From positions 173,450 to 237,449 of the forward strand of contig LUCM01003740.1 in the NCBI GenBank assembly GCA_008360955.1: a DNA stretch of 64,000 nt. Reading direction: 5' to 3'. The translations under genes were made by a program, and so were the position numbers. The stretch is from Fasciolopsis buskii (lineage: Eukaryota > Platyhelminthes > Trematoda > Plagiorchiida > Fasciolidae). Shown piece after piece: positions 52,047 to 63,990 of the stretch (position 1 is its first letter; every line of letters begins with the position of its first letter). The notes beneath the pieces are model-generated. The model saw only the letters and a list, made by a program, of their open reading frames with translations, did not search any database and was not told the origin of the DNA.

Positions 52047-52627
52047 AGATAAGTTATGAAGTACACAGTGTCTCAGCATAACTCAGAGTTGTGCCAAAAA
52101 TTTTCAAACTCATATTTTGACAGATCTACATTGATTTGACCCTTTCATGCCCGAAACGCAACACACCTAACGGGTATTTTAGGTATTGCGATGTACGTTG
52201 CTTGTAATAGCACCATCTCATAATTTCAGAACAATTATGTACCTGCCGATTGTTGTAAAACAGGAGTGAGTTTTAATCAGACACTAAATATTTCGCCTTA
52301 GTTCCAAGCAACTCTGTGCCGGTTTCTAAATTGCATATTATAAAAGGTTAATTGCCAAAATATTTTATCCTAGGAATATCCATGAGTCAGCAATTCATAT
52401 GATTAAACGTTCACCACAGTGGAACTAACAGCTAAGCATCGAACATCAGAAATCAAACGCTATCGTTTTACTTTTCATTCAGAGATCTTTCGATGAGCTC
52501 GGACACCTTGACAAAATAATTTCACAATCGATTCATACCAAGCAGATATTGAAATATTACCGAAATTGTGATTGCTGGTTACAAACACATACGATCTCTC
52601 TTTTATCCCTCCCCGTCTGCTCTGTAG

Positions 52628-52792
52628 TTTTTTGTCTCGCCTATCCAGAACGAAGAAAGTGGCCCTGGTATTACAACTGATCAACTACGAATTGCTCTGG
52701 AAAAATGTCGACAGTGGGGAGTGGTAGCTTTTGTTCGAGTCAGTAGCCACTGTATGGACGCAGAAAGTTCCACGGTTTCGTCAAAACTAGAA
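52628..52792 (+). CDS. CRMP/DPYSL-family protein, exon 5
   Basis: Fifty-five codons in phase 0 on both sides, after acceptor GCTCTGTAG and before donor GTAATG. The translation FFVSPIQNEESGPGITTDQL, RIALEKCRQWGVVAFVRVSS fits CRMP [20 protein letters not shown] and SVIRDIGAIAQVHAEN. The His of the dihydropyrimidinase VHAEN site is not conserved here. After it the peptide DAESSTVSSKLE replaces a longer loop in vertebrate CRMPs. Identity to the family is low, so recognition rests on position, phase and pattern. Without this exon the fold would lack a strand-helix unit. Confidence 0.8.
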
Positions 52793-53059
52793 GTAATGTT
52801 CGCAAGGGCTAATGATTTCACTGATATTTAGTGTTTAATTTTTGGGGAGGACCTATTTAATCTTCTGATCAGCGTTAAGTACCAGCCATAATTTTTACGC
52901 TCCATTACCTGCTAGAACTGATTAGCTTGTAAGCCTTTTCATGTATTAACTGTCTAGTTGTAAATTGAATTTGAAAATATGCAGCGGTAGATTCAGTTTG
53001 GTATTCCAAACAATTAACCTTTCACTGTCACCATCTATTTTCGCATTAGAAACTGCAAA

Positions 53060-53230
53060 AGTACAGTGTGGCGGTTTCACTCTTAATAAAAACCATCAGC
53101 AGACTATATGCGCCGTGCCCGAACAGGTACGGGAATCCGAGACGAACGATTGTGAGTCGAACATCCCAGCTACTAGCATAGCCGCGTCGATTCTGAACGG
53201 TTCGCTGAACATCAACACTATATTATATAA
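53060..53230 (-). repeat. Decayed hammerhead short repeat (copy E)
   Basis: On the minus strand the order tRNA-like head then hammerhead remnant is kept. The head includes a GATTCCCGTACC B-box remnant and a GTTCGACTCACAATCG arm. It is followed by CUGCUGAUGG, a 14-nt spacer, then GAAAC. The spacing between the two core boxes equals that of copy D, but the hairpin has decayed. Flank TTCTGAACGGTTCGCTGAAC matches copies A and D. Confidence 0.7.
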
Positions 53231-54899
53231 TGTAGCCCTCGTAATTGCACTAGATGGTGCGACCCACCGACTATTCAAAGCATCAGATTAAAGACTCCCA
53301 GGTGACGTCGAGCTACAATGCAGAAAGCGGAGACACTGAAAATAACCCCAGACAGTGCAATATAATGCACAGATTTTCTACTTGATAGCTTGCAGTATTA
53401 GGAGATTTAATGTGATTTTCCAAATGACTCCTTATGCGTAGAAATTTGTTTTGTGGATTCTCGACCATAATAACATCTATCTACTTATGCTTATTTCTGA
53501 ACTGGAAGTCTCTTAATATCGTTATTTTAACAACGTGACTAAATACAGGTATGTCCTAAGAATGAAATCCATGGAAGCTAATGAAAACTTAGGATCAGTA
53601 GAAACGAAACTAAAACGTTTCCCATGGACCATGTTGCCACGTACAATATGTATTTTGCACCCTTATGGGTGAAAGAACTCAGCTGGATTGACTTGTGCAA
53701 AGTCAAACCTTACCCTTACAACGGAAGATTACTTAAAGTGGTAAACTTCTATTTCCTGAGACGGGCATATGTCACCAGATGAACTAATTTTGGGTGAAAC
53801 CACAAGACCATCAGTGCATCCCAGGCACTGGAAGTATTCACCAAAAGTACGGGAGGCACACAAAATTCCGTTCAATTCTACAATCATAACCATGCAGCAA
53901 AGCACTTAAAAGAAAGAACTATGACTAAAAAAGCTTAATGATAACTACAAGTCAGATGGTGGAAAAAATATAGAGAAGAGGGAACTTTCCGGATAAAATC
54001 ATGATTCGCATACAAAATCCTTCTAGTTATCAGTAGCTACTATCGAATGAAGCTCCAAATGTTTCGTAGCTCAGCGCGCTCTTTGGATCTCCTGAGCCAG
54101 TCTAATCTCGGTCATTTAGAAAAAATGAATTTTCCTAAATCCATCTTTATAGTTTGCTGATTAATTGAGCTTCAACTATAGCAAATGACAAACAGTTCAG
54201 TACAGTTTTTGCAGTCGTTAATCTTGTCTTGGCTGCTATCTCAAAGAAACATCTACTCAAAAGAAAAGAGGAAAACTAGAGTAGTGGAAAATTAACTGGA
54301 AGTTAGAGAACTGAATAGCTATAGAGAAGAGGAAAACTTGTGACATCAAGCTGTAGAACCTATTGTTTCCAATCATAGCTTGGGATGGGGATCTCGTGGA
54401 CCCTAAATTGACAGTCTAATTGGACTTACATGGGCCAGCCTATTAGTCATGGTCCTCATACCTGTTTGTCATGTAGTCTATCGACCACATGGATCCGTCT
54501 TCCAACTATTACCTGCCTTGGAGGACGCCATTAACCGAGGCAGATGTTCTGTGGGCATGAAAACACGTCTCAACCACGATCTATTTGAGTTCAGTGTCTT
54601 TTGTAAAGACTGAACTGTGTGGTCTAATATCTTAAGCCCAACCTCTGAGTGACTGGGAGTACTCTCCGATCATTTTCTACCGATGCTTTGAAAATACTGG
54701 TATGCAAATATTGAAAATCTGCGCACATCCTTTATCTCTTTACTTACCTCATTGATGAATTAACAGTGTACCGTACCGACCTTATTACTACTGCTTGAAT
54801 TCAAATACTGATGGGTAACCGGATGTAACGCCAAAGCCAGGTGCCTTTAACTAGTGTACGACTTCCCGGACTGGCTTACAGCCGAATCCTGTTCTTAGA

Positions 54900-55500
54900 C
54901 AGGAGGTTTTAGCTGAAATAACTAAGTTTAGGCACTTGGGAAGTTAGATTTCACTTGATAGACTAATAGCAAATTTCTGTTGCTTATACAAATGAATCGA
55001 TTGAAGCTTGCCAATAGGGGACATCTGTGCAACATTCAATTGTTGACCAAAGTTTGAGTTTGCGTTGCATCGAGAAGGTCCTACCGTACGGCTCAGAAAC
55101 GTTTCCGCTTCGAGCTGAAGGTGTCCGAATCCTGTCACAGTATTTCTAGAACATGGCGACAAAACTCAATTTGCAACTCTAAGGTTAGCCGCAGGATTTC
55201 AGGTCATACAACTGATTCGTCGGAAGCTGCACTGAAATTGAACTGGAACCTGTATTACGCATACACGCAGGCCGACTTCCTTGGCATACAACGCTGTCTG
55301 AGTCAGGAGGTGGATTAGTGTACTCACCATAACGTGGCGGACAGGTATGAAGGCTTTGATTTGTGAGCTGTCTCGAGTAGGCTGCGTAAGATTACCTGGT
55401 TGGAGTTCATGTGATCCCAAAACTAGATGGTAGGTGACCTTAGACGATCTGGCTGGAGGCCGCAATTCGTGGTGTTCTTATGCTCGAAGTATTTCGCTTT
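54900..55500 (+). mobile_element. RTE-type LINE, C-terminal remnant
   Basis: Fragments in several frames on the + strand: FRHLGS and ISLDRLIANF near 54930, LPYGSETFPLRAEGV near 55095, SISRTWRQNSICNSKVSRRI at 55130-55195 (compare SIARxWWxHRVSNxEVRxRV), and LSRVGCVRLPGWSSCDPKTR near 55370 (compare VGRCRLPGWxPRD). It is heavily mutated, with stops and deletions. Confidence 0.7.
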
Positions 55501-58500
55501 CTTCGCAGTTTTTCGTTCATAATGGTTTCCTCTCGCTAATCTTTATTGGTGCAAGGTATGAACCAGATCTAAAATGATTCATCAACAACCTGTGGAATTC
55601 TTTTTTACTCATAGGGGAAGCCAGAGAAAATTTCATCAATAGGTTTTTTCGGACACTGAATATTTTCTAAAACTGGCAAATAAGTTCATTATCGAACTTC
55701 GTAATGAGCTTCACATAAAAACTAACTCCTTAGTTTTGAACTTTCAATGATTCTTCTGATCAATTGGCTTTAGTCTGGAGTTAGTAAATCACTTTTACGC
55801 TCTTGTTTCCTTCATCATCTAAAACGTCCAAACCGTTTCCTTGCAAGGTATTGTCTTCCGTATCTAGAGTTCCTCGTGATTTACTGGCAAACAAGTGACA
55901 GTGACTCAAACCCACCAGAGTACCTCGTTTGAAATTTATTCTTGTTTTTCTGCACGCACAATTTTTGTTGGGCTTGACAGACAATTCGCAATTTCAAATT
56001 CCTCAAATTCAACGATTTGGAATGATGAATTTCCATCTTTGGGAAGATAACACTCATCAGACGAAGAAAGTGCATAACGAAAATTCCTGGTTAGGTAATC
56101 CTATTTATGCATGTTTTTATCAGGTCACCAGAGCCAGAAACCGAAACGAAGGGTCATTTTGGGCACCACCACTCTTATGCAAATAGAGGTCTGTGTGTGA
56201 CTGGGTATTGCAGGTGCATCCATTGTCTGGTGATCGGACAAGCATACGAAAAGCAAGCGACTGTTATCGTCATTAGTCACACATACTTGGTCATTCTTGT
56301 GTCTCCAGTCGCCAACTAACCATTACATCACTTGAGTTCAGACCAGTGGACATCCGAGGTGAACCAGCTGAGGCCTGGGGGGACTGTCCAGCTTGCCATC
56401 AGTTGGCTAATCAAAGTGACCGCGAAGACTGGAATGGAAGTAAGAATACAAAGAATGAGGGAGAGGAATTCACTTATATCGCGTCTACCATGTACCTTTT
56501 ATCAAATATATGAATATTTCTAAGGGCAATAAAATTGATCCGGCTAATAGGAGTACTGGGGACTTATCCAGCGTTTAGTTACCAACATAGGTTGGTTCAG
56601 CTGGGGATGCTGTTTTTTGTTTACTTATTATTAAGTGCATCACAATACTCTTGGTGGTCAAGAGATACGAAAAGAGAAAGTCAGCTTTCAAAAATAAAGT
56701 ACTCAGTTTATCGCCCGATCATCAACTAGTCAAAGAAGATGTCCGCGAACAGGAGTCAGAATGTCGGAGACACTTTTATTAACTGTACCGCGAGGACCAA
56801 AATGCGAAAACGTCCGCAACACTGCAATCTTTATGAAGACTGATCGTCACACTGGGTACATTTCACTGCCGTTTAGGCTAAATTCTCCCATCTACTCATT
56901 ATTTGGTTCATTCTCCTATTTGCTCAAACGGATTTCGTGATCTAAACCGTTTATTCTGAGTTATTTGGCCCTTGTGCAAATTTCGATAGGTTCGCCGATT
57001 TTGAGGGTCTAACCTCGTCCTTTTATTAGGTCAAAATCACTAGGTCAGTTGAGTCAGTTATGTGAATTATCTAACCGCGAATTAAAAAGCCTATCACCAG
57101 TAAGCATCAAATGGTTTTTTTACTAACAATTCTGTTGGTGAATTTGTCATAGTTTTAACGAAATCAACAATGACGCAAGCGAAACAGACTTCCCTAAACA
57201 CAAACTGAAAGAATCTCTAGTCTTCCTGCACACACAGCCTCCGGTTCAAGTTCAACAGTCATGTTGACCACCAAATGAATGGTGTGGTACCCGGAATCCT
57301 TAAGTTCAAGTCAGAAAATAGTCCATGTGCGCCACCAATCCAAAGCTTGTTAATAATAAAGTTACTTAAATAGTACTTTATGTGTAGACCATTGTTCCGC
57401 CGAGATTAGTTATCCACTGAGTAAAATCAATCATGAGGATATGAAAATTAAAGCAAAAATATAAACCAAAGAAAAAAAGGCTTTCGTGATCTGTCACAAC
57501 AGAGGAGACTACCCAGGAGTCGGTACATCGAAATAAATATGAATGGATAGTTTATTTTTTTGCACAACTTCGTATACTAGTAGTAGAATAAACGTAACCA
57601 CGTACCTCACAAACAACATGAGAAATAAGCTAAGAAGACTGCCAAAATGCCTTTCCTGGCAGTGCGAGGTTGCTTCAAAAAAGCCGTCACCAAGTTAATA
57701 AGGTTTAGAAAAATAATACAGGACGTCAATACTTGGCTGATGATAGTTGGGAGGATGTCACAGAAATCTTTCCAATGGAAGGTTGATACCGGCATAGATT
57801 GTCGATCAGTACTAAAAATACTGATGTCCATATGCTCCAACAGCTGTTTTCATTCCTATCAGAAATACTAATGTTAGTGAAAAATTTCCTCATTCTACTG
57901 CCACTTTTTATCGTGCAATATTACACCTGATTCTTGCACCAGGTCAGCCGCGCGTCTGTATGAACACATCTCTGATTAGAACTTAAAAGTGACTCGGACT
58001 CTAGGCGCTATTGATCTCTCAGATTAGAACTGTGAACATCAACCAGAAGTGATACACTCTCATGAGAATCAAGCATTTTCCAAACTGATCAGTAATATTT
58101 TGGTTCCTCACATAGGTGGTCTTAGCCCGGGTTTCGTTGCACTTGTTTTCCTAGATAAATTCCTTTCGTTACCTTTGTTTATTTGTCTGTGCAGGATTTA
58201 ACATTATTCTCAGAACACAAAACACTTCATTTAGTCTTGTAGACTTTGCTAAAAAATTAACAGGCATTTGAACTGACCATTATGTTTTGGGCTACATTAG
58301 GCCTCCCATGGCTACTTCGTTAATTTTGCATACAGTGACGGAAGAATGCTATTCGTTGTTAGCTTTATTCGCATAGAAAGCCTCTAAATCTTGCATGAAT
58401 TTATCAGTGTATATTTTACCCGTCTGATATGGACACTTGGCCGATTTAGAGAAAACTGTTTCCGAAATCTAAGTAACGGTTTATTGGTGGTCCAAATCGA

Positions 58501-58677
58501 AGGAGATCGCCGTCAGGCTTCAGCACTTAGCAGAAGAGATGAAATCTTGCTAGAACGATTATGACATCGAGCATTTTCTTTAATTAGGTATCACAGACAG
58601 TTACAACAGCTGTTTTGACGGTCGTAAGCGTCTCATTTACCATTTGTCCTTCCCTGGATTTTCCCATTGTTTAAAAG

Positions 58678-58866
58678 GCTGAAACACGAATTTTGGACCA
58701 AATATTGGCTGTAGCCGATGCCAGCAACTGTCCCATCGTGTTGACCTCTCCGCAACGGACGGGTGTCATATTGACAGCGTTTCAAGCGCGACACCAAATA
58801 CCTCCAGTCCATGTGCATGTGAGCTGTGCACCCAGCACTTTGCTACCGACTACAGAACACGAACAG
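58678..58866 (+). CDS. CRMP/DPYSL-family protein, exon 6
   Basis: Sixty-three codons, phase 0 on both sides. AETRILDQILAVADASNCPI, VLTSPQRTGVILTAFQAR and IPPVHVHVSCAPSTLLPTT align with [37 protein letters not shown] and [20 protein letters not shown] of CRMPs. The acceptor TTTAAAAG follows a pyrimidine-rich tract and the donor is GTGGGT. Confidence 0.9.
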
Positions 58867-59954
58867 GTGGGTTCAGGCTGATGGTACCGGGCAGTATGAC
58901 CATGCACAAATTAAGATTGTTAGCAAACAGATTAAACTGTTTTAATTTATCCACTTCCTTTCGGATTATTGACAGTATTTCATTTTGTCAAAAATCTTCT
59001 AAACGCTAAATTAGTATTAGAATTTGCGTCGTGACTTTTCCCCGCGAAAGACTCCTCCGAGATTAGGGGACGAAGTTGCAGTATTTATTACCTCCAGGCC
59101 TATTCATCTAATTGTTGATGCGTACTTGCAATAATATTGTGTGGACTTATAGATTCATAACACAACAGGGCCTTCGACGGAGGTGAAAACGAGCCAGTGT
59201 TTCGATTTCCACGAATATCACTTCTCAAGGCAGCTTTCAATCTATTGAAAACTGTCGTTAGTAACGTAATCTTTGGCAATCAAAAGACCGGTTCGTTATT
59301 ATTTCCGTCGACAACGGTGATTTTTAAATCCAAACCCTCCCACATGACATCAAATGGCGCATCATTTTTTTGGATTCACTACGTACATCATTCGGATGTG
59401 ATATTGCAATCATTCGTTGTCACTGCCTATCTGGTTGGCCCTGCTATCCTCGTGCGTAGGATCGATGGCGTTCTTCAGTGGAGGCCACCGGAAAAGTGCA
59501 TCAGTTGAATTAATTGACATCGCGATCAACACCGAAGACTTGATGATGTCTTTTATTTGATTTGTTTATTGACTTTCAAATGAGTTTGACAAAGAGAACA
59601 TGATGAGACCTTGAACTTTTGGAGTGACGGAGCTTGAACTGCCAGTCAGGAATAATGTATGTCCCGAAATCCCATTAGTTCTATCGCCAAGCTCGATAAA
59701 GTATGGAAAACAAATGTGCGATTGCTACGATCCCTGGTGTGGAAGTGCTTATTTAAATAATGAGTTCGATTGAATTGACAAGATGAGATCGGGAACGTTC
59801 CATCTATTGGTTGGGATTTTGTCACCTGAATTCACTAATTTCTGACCCATGGGGATTATCACATTGTAGATGAGCGTAGTTAGAATTCCAGCTTCTCCTT
59901 CTTGTTTTTATTTAACCATCCTTCCGTGGTTATTCATTTTATTTGAACCTACAG
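58867..59954 (+). other. CRMP intron 6 (may hide a small exon)
   Basis: It runs from GTGGGT to CCTACAG. Compared with other CRMPs about 25 residues (the part that reads KNWAKAAAFVTSPPLSPDP in vertebrates) are missing between exons 6 and 7. A phase-0 candidate of 24 codons at about 59190-59263 has an AG before it and GTAATC after it, but its sequence does not resemble the expected segment. Direct exon 6 to exon 7 splicing also keeps the frame. Confidence 0.45.
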
Positions 59955-60101
59955 CAAATTCCAAGTCGATTTCTTAATCACTTGTCTGTGGGAGATATAA
60001 TTGCTGTTTCGAGTGATCATTTCGGATGCAAAGATGCCGAAGAACCTGGACGTCTTGGAGCTGTCGGCCAACGATTAGTGGCTGTCTGGGAAGCTGCTGT
60101 G
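59955..60101 (+). CDS. CRMP/DPYSL-family protein, exon 7
   Basis: Forty-nine codons, phase 0 on both sides. RFLNHLSVGDIIAVSSDHFG and LGAVGQRLVAVWEAAV match [20 protein letters not shown] and NGTEERMSVIWDKAV. The Asp that completes the metal site in true hydrolases is in the SSDHFG segment, but the other ligands are gone. Acceptor CCTACAG, donor GTACGT. Confidence 0.88.
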
Positions 60102-60765
60102 GTACGTCCTGTGAACCCATGCCTGAAGTATTTATAGTAAATAATGCCAGTAGCCTATTTAGAATAAGTTTGAGAACGTAAAATCAGAGAGCTCTGACTT
60201 GATGCTCCACGGAATTAAAGCCACGTGTCGTAGTTCTTCCGTGGTTTTCATTAACCACAAGCTATAAGCGCACGCCCGAGATTTGTTATTCCCGAGTAGT
60301 AAACTTACAATGCACACTAACTCCATACCATGAGAACCTGAACCTTGGACTTCTACTGTGATGGGAAGTGTGGGAATTCAGTGTGAATTATGACGTTGGG
60401 TATCGCGGTTTGACCATGCCAGAGACCACACAGTCAACAGAACAACAACAACCACTCATAACTCTGTATTCATGGGCCAGATCTCAGAAGCCCAAACTTT
60501 TCCCTCTCATTCGTAGATTACTCGAATCATGATCTTTCTGCCTCGATTTCGGGAACACTGATACATAACCGAGAACTTCGGAACAAACATTTTTCGTATT
60601 AGACACGTTGAAATCCCTTGTGAATGGAGCTGATTCGCGTCTGTAAAACGAACAGCAGGTTAGGTGTAGAAAATAGCAAGAGGAAAGTTCCTGTTTGCAT
60701 AAGGCTGTAACTGGCAGTTGTACTTCACAAATACATATCGCATGTCTGTGTCCCATTCCGTGCAG

Positions 60766-61122
60766 CCCACCGGCTGGTTGGATGCTTGCTCTTTCGTCAA
60801 GGTGATATCGGGAAATGCAGCACGTATAACTGGACTGTATCCGGCCAAGGGACGTATAACTCCAGGTTCGGATGCGGATTTGGTTTTTTGGCCGATTGAA
60901 AGTCTTCATCACTCTGGATCCGGTCGACCAATTGCAGTCCTTCTTCGTGGCAAAGTGATGGCACGCGAAGGTCAACTGGCGAATCAGACGCCGGATAATA
61001 ATCCACAAATCACAATCGATCGGCAACCAATACCTGACGAGGAACCCCAACCACAGGGTGTGTACTTGGAGTTGAAACCCTTTCCGGCGGCCGTCTACGG
61101 TCCCGTTCAAGCCACAGATCGG
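60766..61122 (+). CDS. CRMP/DPYSL-family protein, exon 8
   Basis: The longest and best conserved exon: 119 codons, phase 0 on both sides. WLDACSFVKVISGNAARITG, LYPAKGRITPGSDADLVFWP and LLRGKVMAREGQL correspond to [39 protein letters not shown] and VISQGKIVLEDGTL. ELKPFPAAVYGPVQATDR matches the PRKPFPDFVYKRIKARSR end of the CRMP core. GSDADLVFW is the family hallmark. The central NQTPDNNPQITIDRQPIPDE stretch differs from vertebrate forms. Acceptor CGTGCAG, donor GTAGGT. Confidence 0.97.
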
Positions 61123-61995
61123 GTAGGTTAGTCTTCAGTTGCAGACTTATCTACCAATGTATACAAATCGAAGCCAGGTGATAGAATAGGTACAGTTTTG
61201 TAACTGCGAAATTCACTTCGGTACGTATCAAAAATTGACAGTTTCATTCTTAAAATAACTTGACTCTGACGGGAGGTCTTAATTTCCAAAACCGGTAGAA
61301 AACAACGCACCCTCCCTCTATTTAAAGAAGAGCATTGAAAACCACACCATTGTATAGTTCATTCGATTGCCAGATGAGTTAGGTCAATAGGAAACAGCGA
61401 ATGAGAGGATACCCGAGGCCGAGTATGCGATTTCTTATATTCAGTGCCTCCGTATGAATTCATTGGAGGAAGCAAACTACCAAGTCGCTTTGAGGGGATA
61501 AAAATAACAACTATCAGATTCAGATTTGAGAACCTCACGGGGATCCAACTAGACCGGAAGTGACAACCAACCGGTGAATAGTGATCAACCTTGTTAGGTT
61601 CCACTGATAGTGATTTGCTCATGACCTCACCTCTCCAGGAAAACTCGAGGATAATAACATCACTCTCAGTTCCAGTGGCAAATTAACAAACAAGAAATGA
61701 TCACTCCTGTGCTTCTTTACCATGAAGAGCTATCGCAACCAGAGCACAGGGACTCAAATAGCTTTTTTCGTCATAGTACCTGATTCAGTTGCATCCTCGT
61801 AACCATGGTCGAGTAAACTGTTTTCTTTGAACATGCGGAAAACGAGTGAAACACAAGAGATTTCCCTCCATGTGCATGCAAATTACGAAAATCGATTAGG
61901 TCCCATTATACCATATGCGACTTCTGTCAGGTTATCAGACCGGTATAAACATTCCCTCTACATTTCTTATTTTATTCTTCCTTTTTGTAACTCAG

Positions 61996-62260
61996 CTGAG
62001 GCGAAGACATCAATATGTCAAAGACCCAAGTCCGTGGGCCATGGATGCATTGAACGATGTATTGAAAACAACAGTTAATAGAACCCCAGATCGTAGCAAA
62101 GGAGACTACGAGCCGTCCCCATCATCACCAAGCACTGTCGCCAATATGGCAGTAAAGCCAGACCCAACCAAAACGAGCCAAACCACAGCTAATAACACCC
62201 CATCAGTACGTATGGTACATGGACACCGGGATCTTCACGCTTCTGGTTTCTCGCTAAGTG
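61996..62260 (+). CDS. CRMP/DPYSL-family protein, exon 9 (C-terminal tail)
   Basis: Eighty-eight codons plus one base after acceptor TTTTTGTAACTCAG. It begins LRRRHQYVKDPSPWAMDAL. A Ser/Thr/Pro/Asn-rich, probably disordered stretch follows with proline-directed sites (RTPD, PSPSSPS, NTPS), then RDLHASGFSLSG, matching RNLHQSGFSLSG of CRMPs. In vertebrate CRMPs this tail holds Cdk5/GSK3 phosphorylation sites that control tubulin binding, and the SP/TP cluster here suggests similar control. The donor GTAAGC falls right after the first base of the next codon, where vertebrate genes also have an intron, so a terminal exon is expected further right. Confidence 0.92.
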
Positions 62261-63700
62261 GTAAGCTTCCTCATGCACCTTAGAAATTTCCGGCGCTTTT
62301 TCCCTAACCTAAAACGTACATAGTTTCGTGGGAGTAGTTTCCCTTTGAGAGCTACCCTGTCGGTTGACAGGTTATCTTTAAAAGACGACACTACGGATTA
62401 GCGGAAAACAAGACAGCTAGCCCAGCTTTAGAGTCATTCATGCACAGTTCTCTAGCACTTTTATTTGATTCTGGCTTGCGTACGCTAACAATGAATTCAC
62501 AGTGATAATAACCAGAAATGATCACTGGGGAAAAGGGTAGGGAAGCCTTAGGTAGTGGAGCGTGCCAGTAAGATTGTTTGGACTCAATGTGGGACGTACG
62601 AGACCCCTCGGCCAAACGGTTGAAAACCTTAGGTGACTCAGTCGTGTCCCAGGATTTGGATACTCTCTTTGTTTCAGTGACTTATAGCTGATTATTTTCC
62701 AGTGATTGCAAAAGGGCTATGCGTAAAACTTCAGACGGTTTCCTACTCGGTTGGAGTTACATCGACCAAACCTTAATTCTGCGACAGATCGTAGACCATT
62801 GACGCATTTTCCGCAGCCTACGATTTGTCTTTCTTGGTCTGAAAGTGGCGTTTGGTCCAATCGATTGTGCAATTCTGTAGCACCGTCCCTCACTAAAAGA
62901 TGTGTCAGAGAAACCCATCTGACTTTTCCAACCTCTCTATGGAAACGGAGATGCAAAACAGTTGTTCTATAAGTTTCAAGAGTTCTAGCTAGGGCACTTT
63001 GCTGCCCTACATGGTTGAGAATGGAGACGCTGAAGGCAGCTAAATGTAGTGAACACTTGGTTCTAAATTCTCTCCTGCTGTTCTGCTAATGTTATCATCA
63101 GATGAGTCTACTGACTCGCACCTCTTCATGGCACCTCGCGTGTCCTGTATATTGGAGGAATGGAAATCGGCGGTTTCCTGTAGAAAATATACTGGAGGTA
63201 TTCGGGCGAGCGATGCTTTTCGACTCCACAGGTTCCTCTTTGGGAACCCTAAACGGAGCCTTTGATCAAAATATTTCACTCAAAATGCAGTGGGGCGTTA
63301 ACCCATCAGAACTCGAAACACAAGCATACGCATCGCTACTCAATACGTTCGATCCAACGGGCAACGCGGTCCCCGATTACCCTGAACGACGACCGCTGCA
63401 ATACGAAGTTCATTGTTTGTACAGTTCATGGAGGTTTGTAGATGATCACTGCAACGGAGTCCACCCACCAAGCACGAGAACGATCGGGGTTCCCAAACTA
63501 AGCCCTTATCTTCAACAAGAACCATACGCAAGGCAGCGTAGGGTGTCTGAGTGGTAACCCATCCACTCGGATCAATTATTCTCCCACTGAATTGCCGGCT
63601 CAAGTCAACCCCAACCTGGAGGGCCAAGAGATTACTTCGTCAGGCCACTACCCACTGGCCTTCCAGGCAAGAATGAGTTCCCGGCTTGAGACAGGCCTGT
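62261..63700. other. Downstream intron or 3' region, including an unrecognised open frame
   Basis: No match to the usual last CRMP segment (IPRRTTQRIVAPPGGR) was found here. A 151-codon open frame on the + strand at 63102-63557 is the longest non-repeat frame in the window but shows no motif I recognise. Minus-strand frames overlap it at 63040-63279 and 63340-63627. The stretch may be intron, with the terminal exon beyond the window. Confidence 0.35.
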
Positions 63701-63890
63701 GAAGCTCATTGGATCATATGAGGAATCAAGCTGTTCCATCACATCAAGATGCAATCTCAATGTGACGGAAAGCATAGATTAGCATTTACAAACCCGAGGC
63801 GATGCCAGGTTATCGATCAATGGTCGAGTTTACAAAGCAGCAGTAAGGACGGTACTGCTTATACAACTCAGAAACATCGTCGTTGACTAA
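63700..63890 (+). mobile_element. RTE-type LINE fragment
   Basis: The translation KHRLAFTNPRR, DARLSINGRVYKAAVRTVLL matches the RTE segment KARLAFTNLRHLWRRRDIRL and SIKGRVYKAAVRSVLLYG. It breaks off just before the expected YGCETW and is followed directly by a tRNA-like stretch. Confidence 0.7.
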
Positions 63891-63990
63891 GAGGGGTCAA
63901 GCCGATAAGGTCGTAGCGTTTGGATGTGAAGGTCGCGAATTCGAATCCAGTCAGCTTACCACTCAGCAGACCTCTGTTGGCCCCCTTCCT
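63890..63990 (+). repeat. tRNA-like short repeat
   Basis: GATAAGGTCGTAGCGTTTGG followed by GTCGCGAATTCGAATCCAGTC. The second part contains a B-box-like GAATTCGAATCC. The order and spacing suit a tRNA-derived head on the + strand. The copy is incomplete because the window ends. Confidence 0.4.

Larger units (their letters stand above)
42821..52627 (+). other. CRMP intron 4
   Basis: It runs from GTGAGC to CTGTAG (9.8 kb), the longest intron placed. It is largely repeats: RTE (+) at 44075-44860, microsatellite at 44861-45072, RTE (-) at 45073-46330, foldback short repeat at 46700-47020, CR1-like LINE at 48310-51047, and (AT)n at 52019-52046. No additional CRMP exon was needed or seen. Confidence 0.6.
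52793..58677 (+). other. CRMP intron 5
   Basis: It runs from GTAATG to TTTAAAAG (5.9 kb). It contains a decayed short-repeat copy (53060-53230) and an RTE fragment (54900-55500). Short open frames elsewhere have no recognised domain. Confidence 0.55.

Noticed and set aside
56041..56075. CTGATGAG-like box on the minus strand considered as another hammerhead
   Set aside because: The following sequence does not form a stem II in register with a GAAA box and no stem I partner exists.
58388..58562. Open frame ending VVQIEGDRRQASALSRR, which loosely resembles the CRMP VHAEN region
   Set aside because: It ends in a stop with no GT donor in reach, all three frames close before the next possible donor, and exon 5 at 52628 already supplies this segment with proper splice sites.
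59197..59508. 103-codon frame between CRMP exons 6 and 7 considered as a full exon
   Set aside because: It lacks similarity to the expected segment and reads through to a stop; only a small part could be an in-phase exon, kept as a weak candidate.
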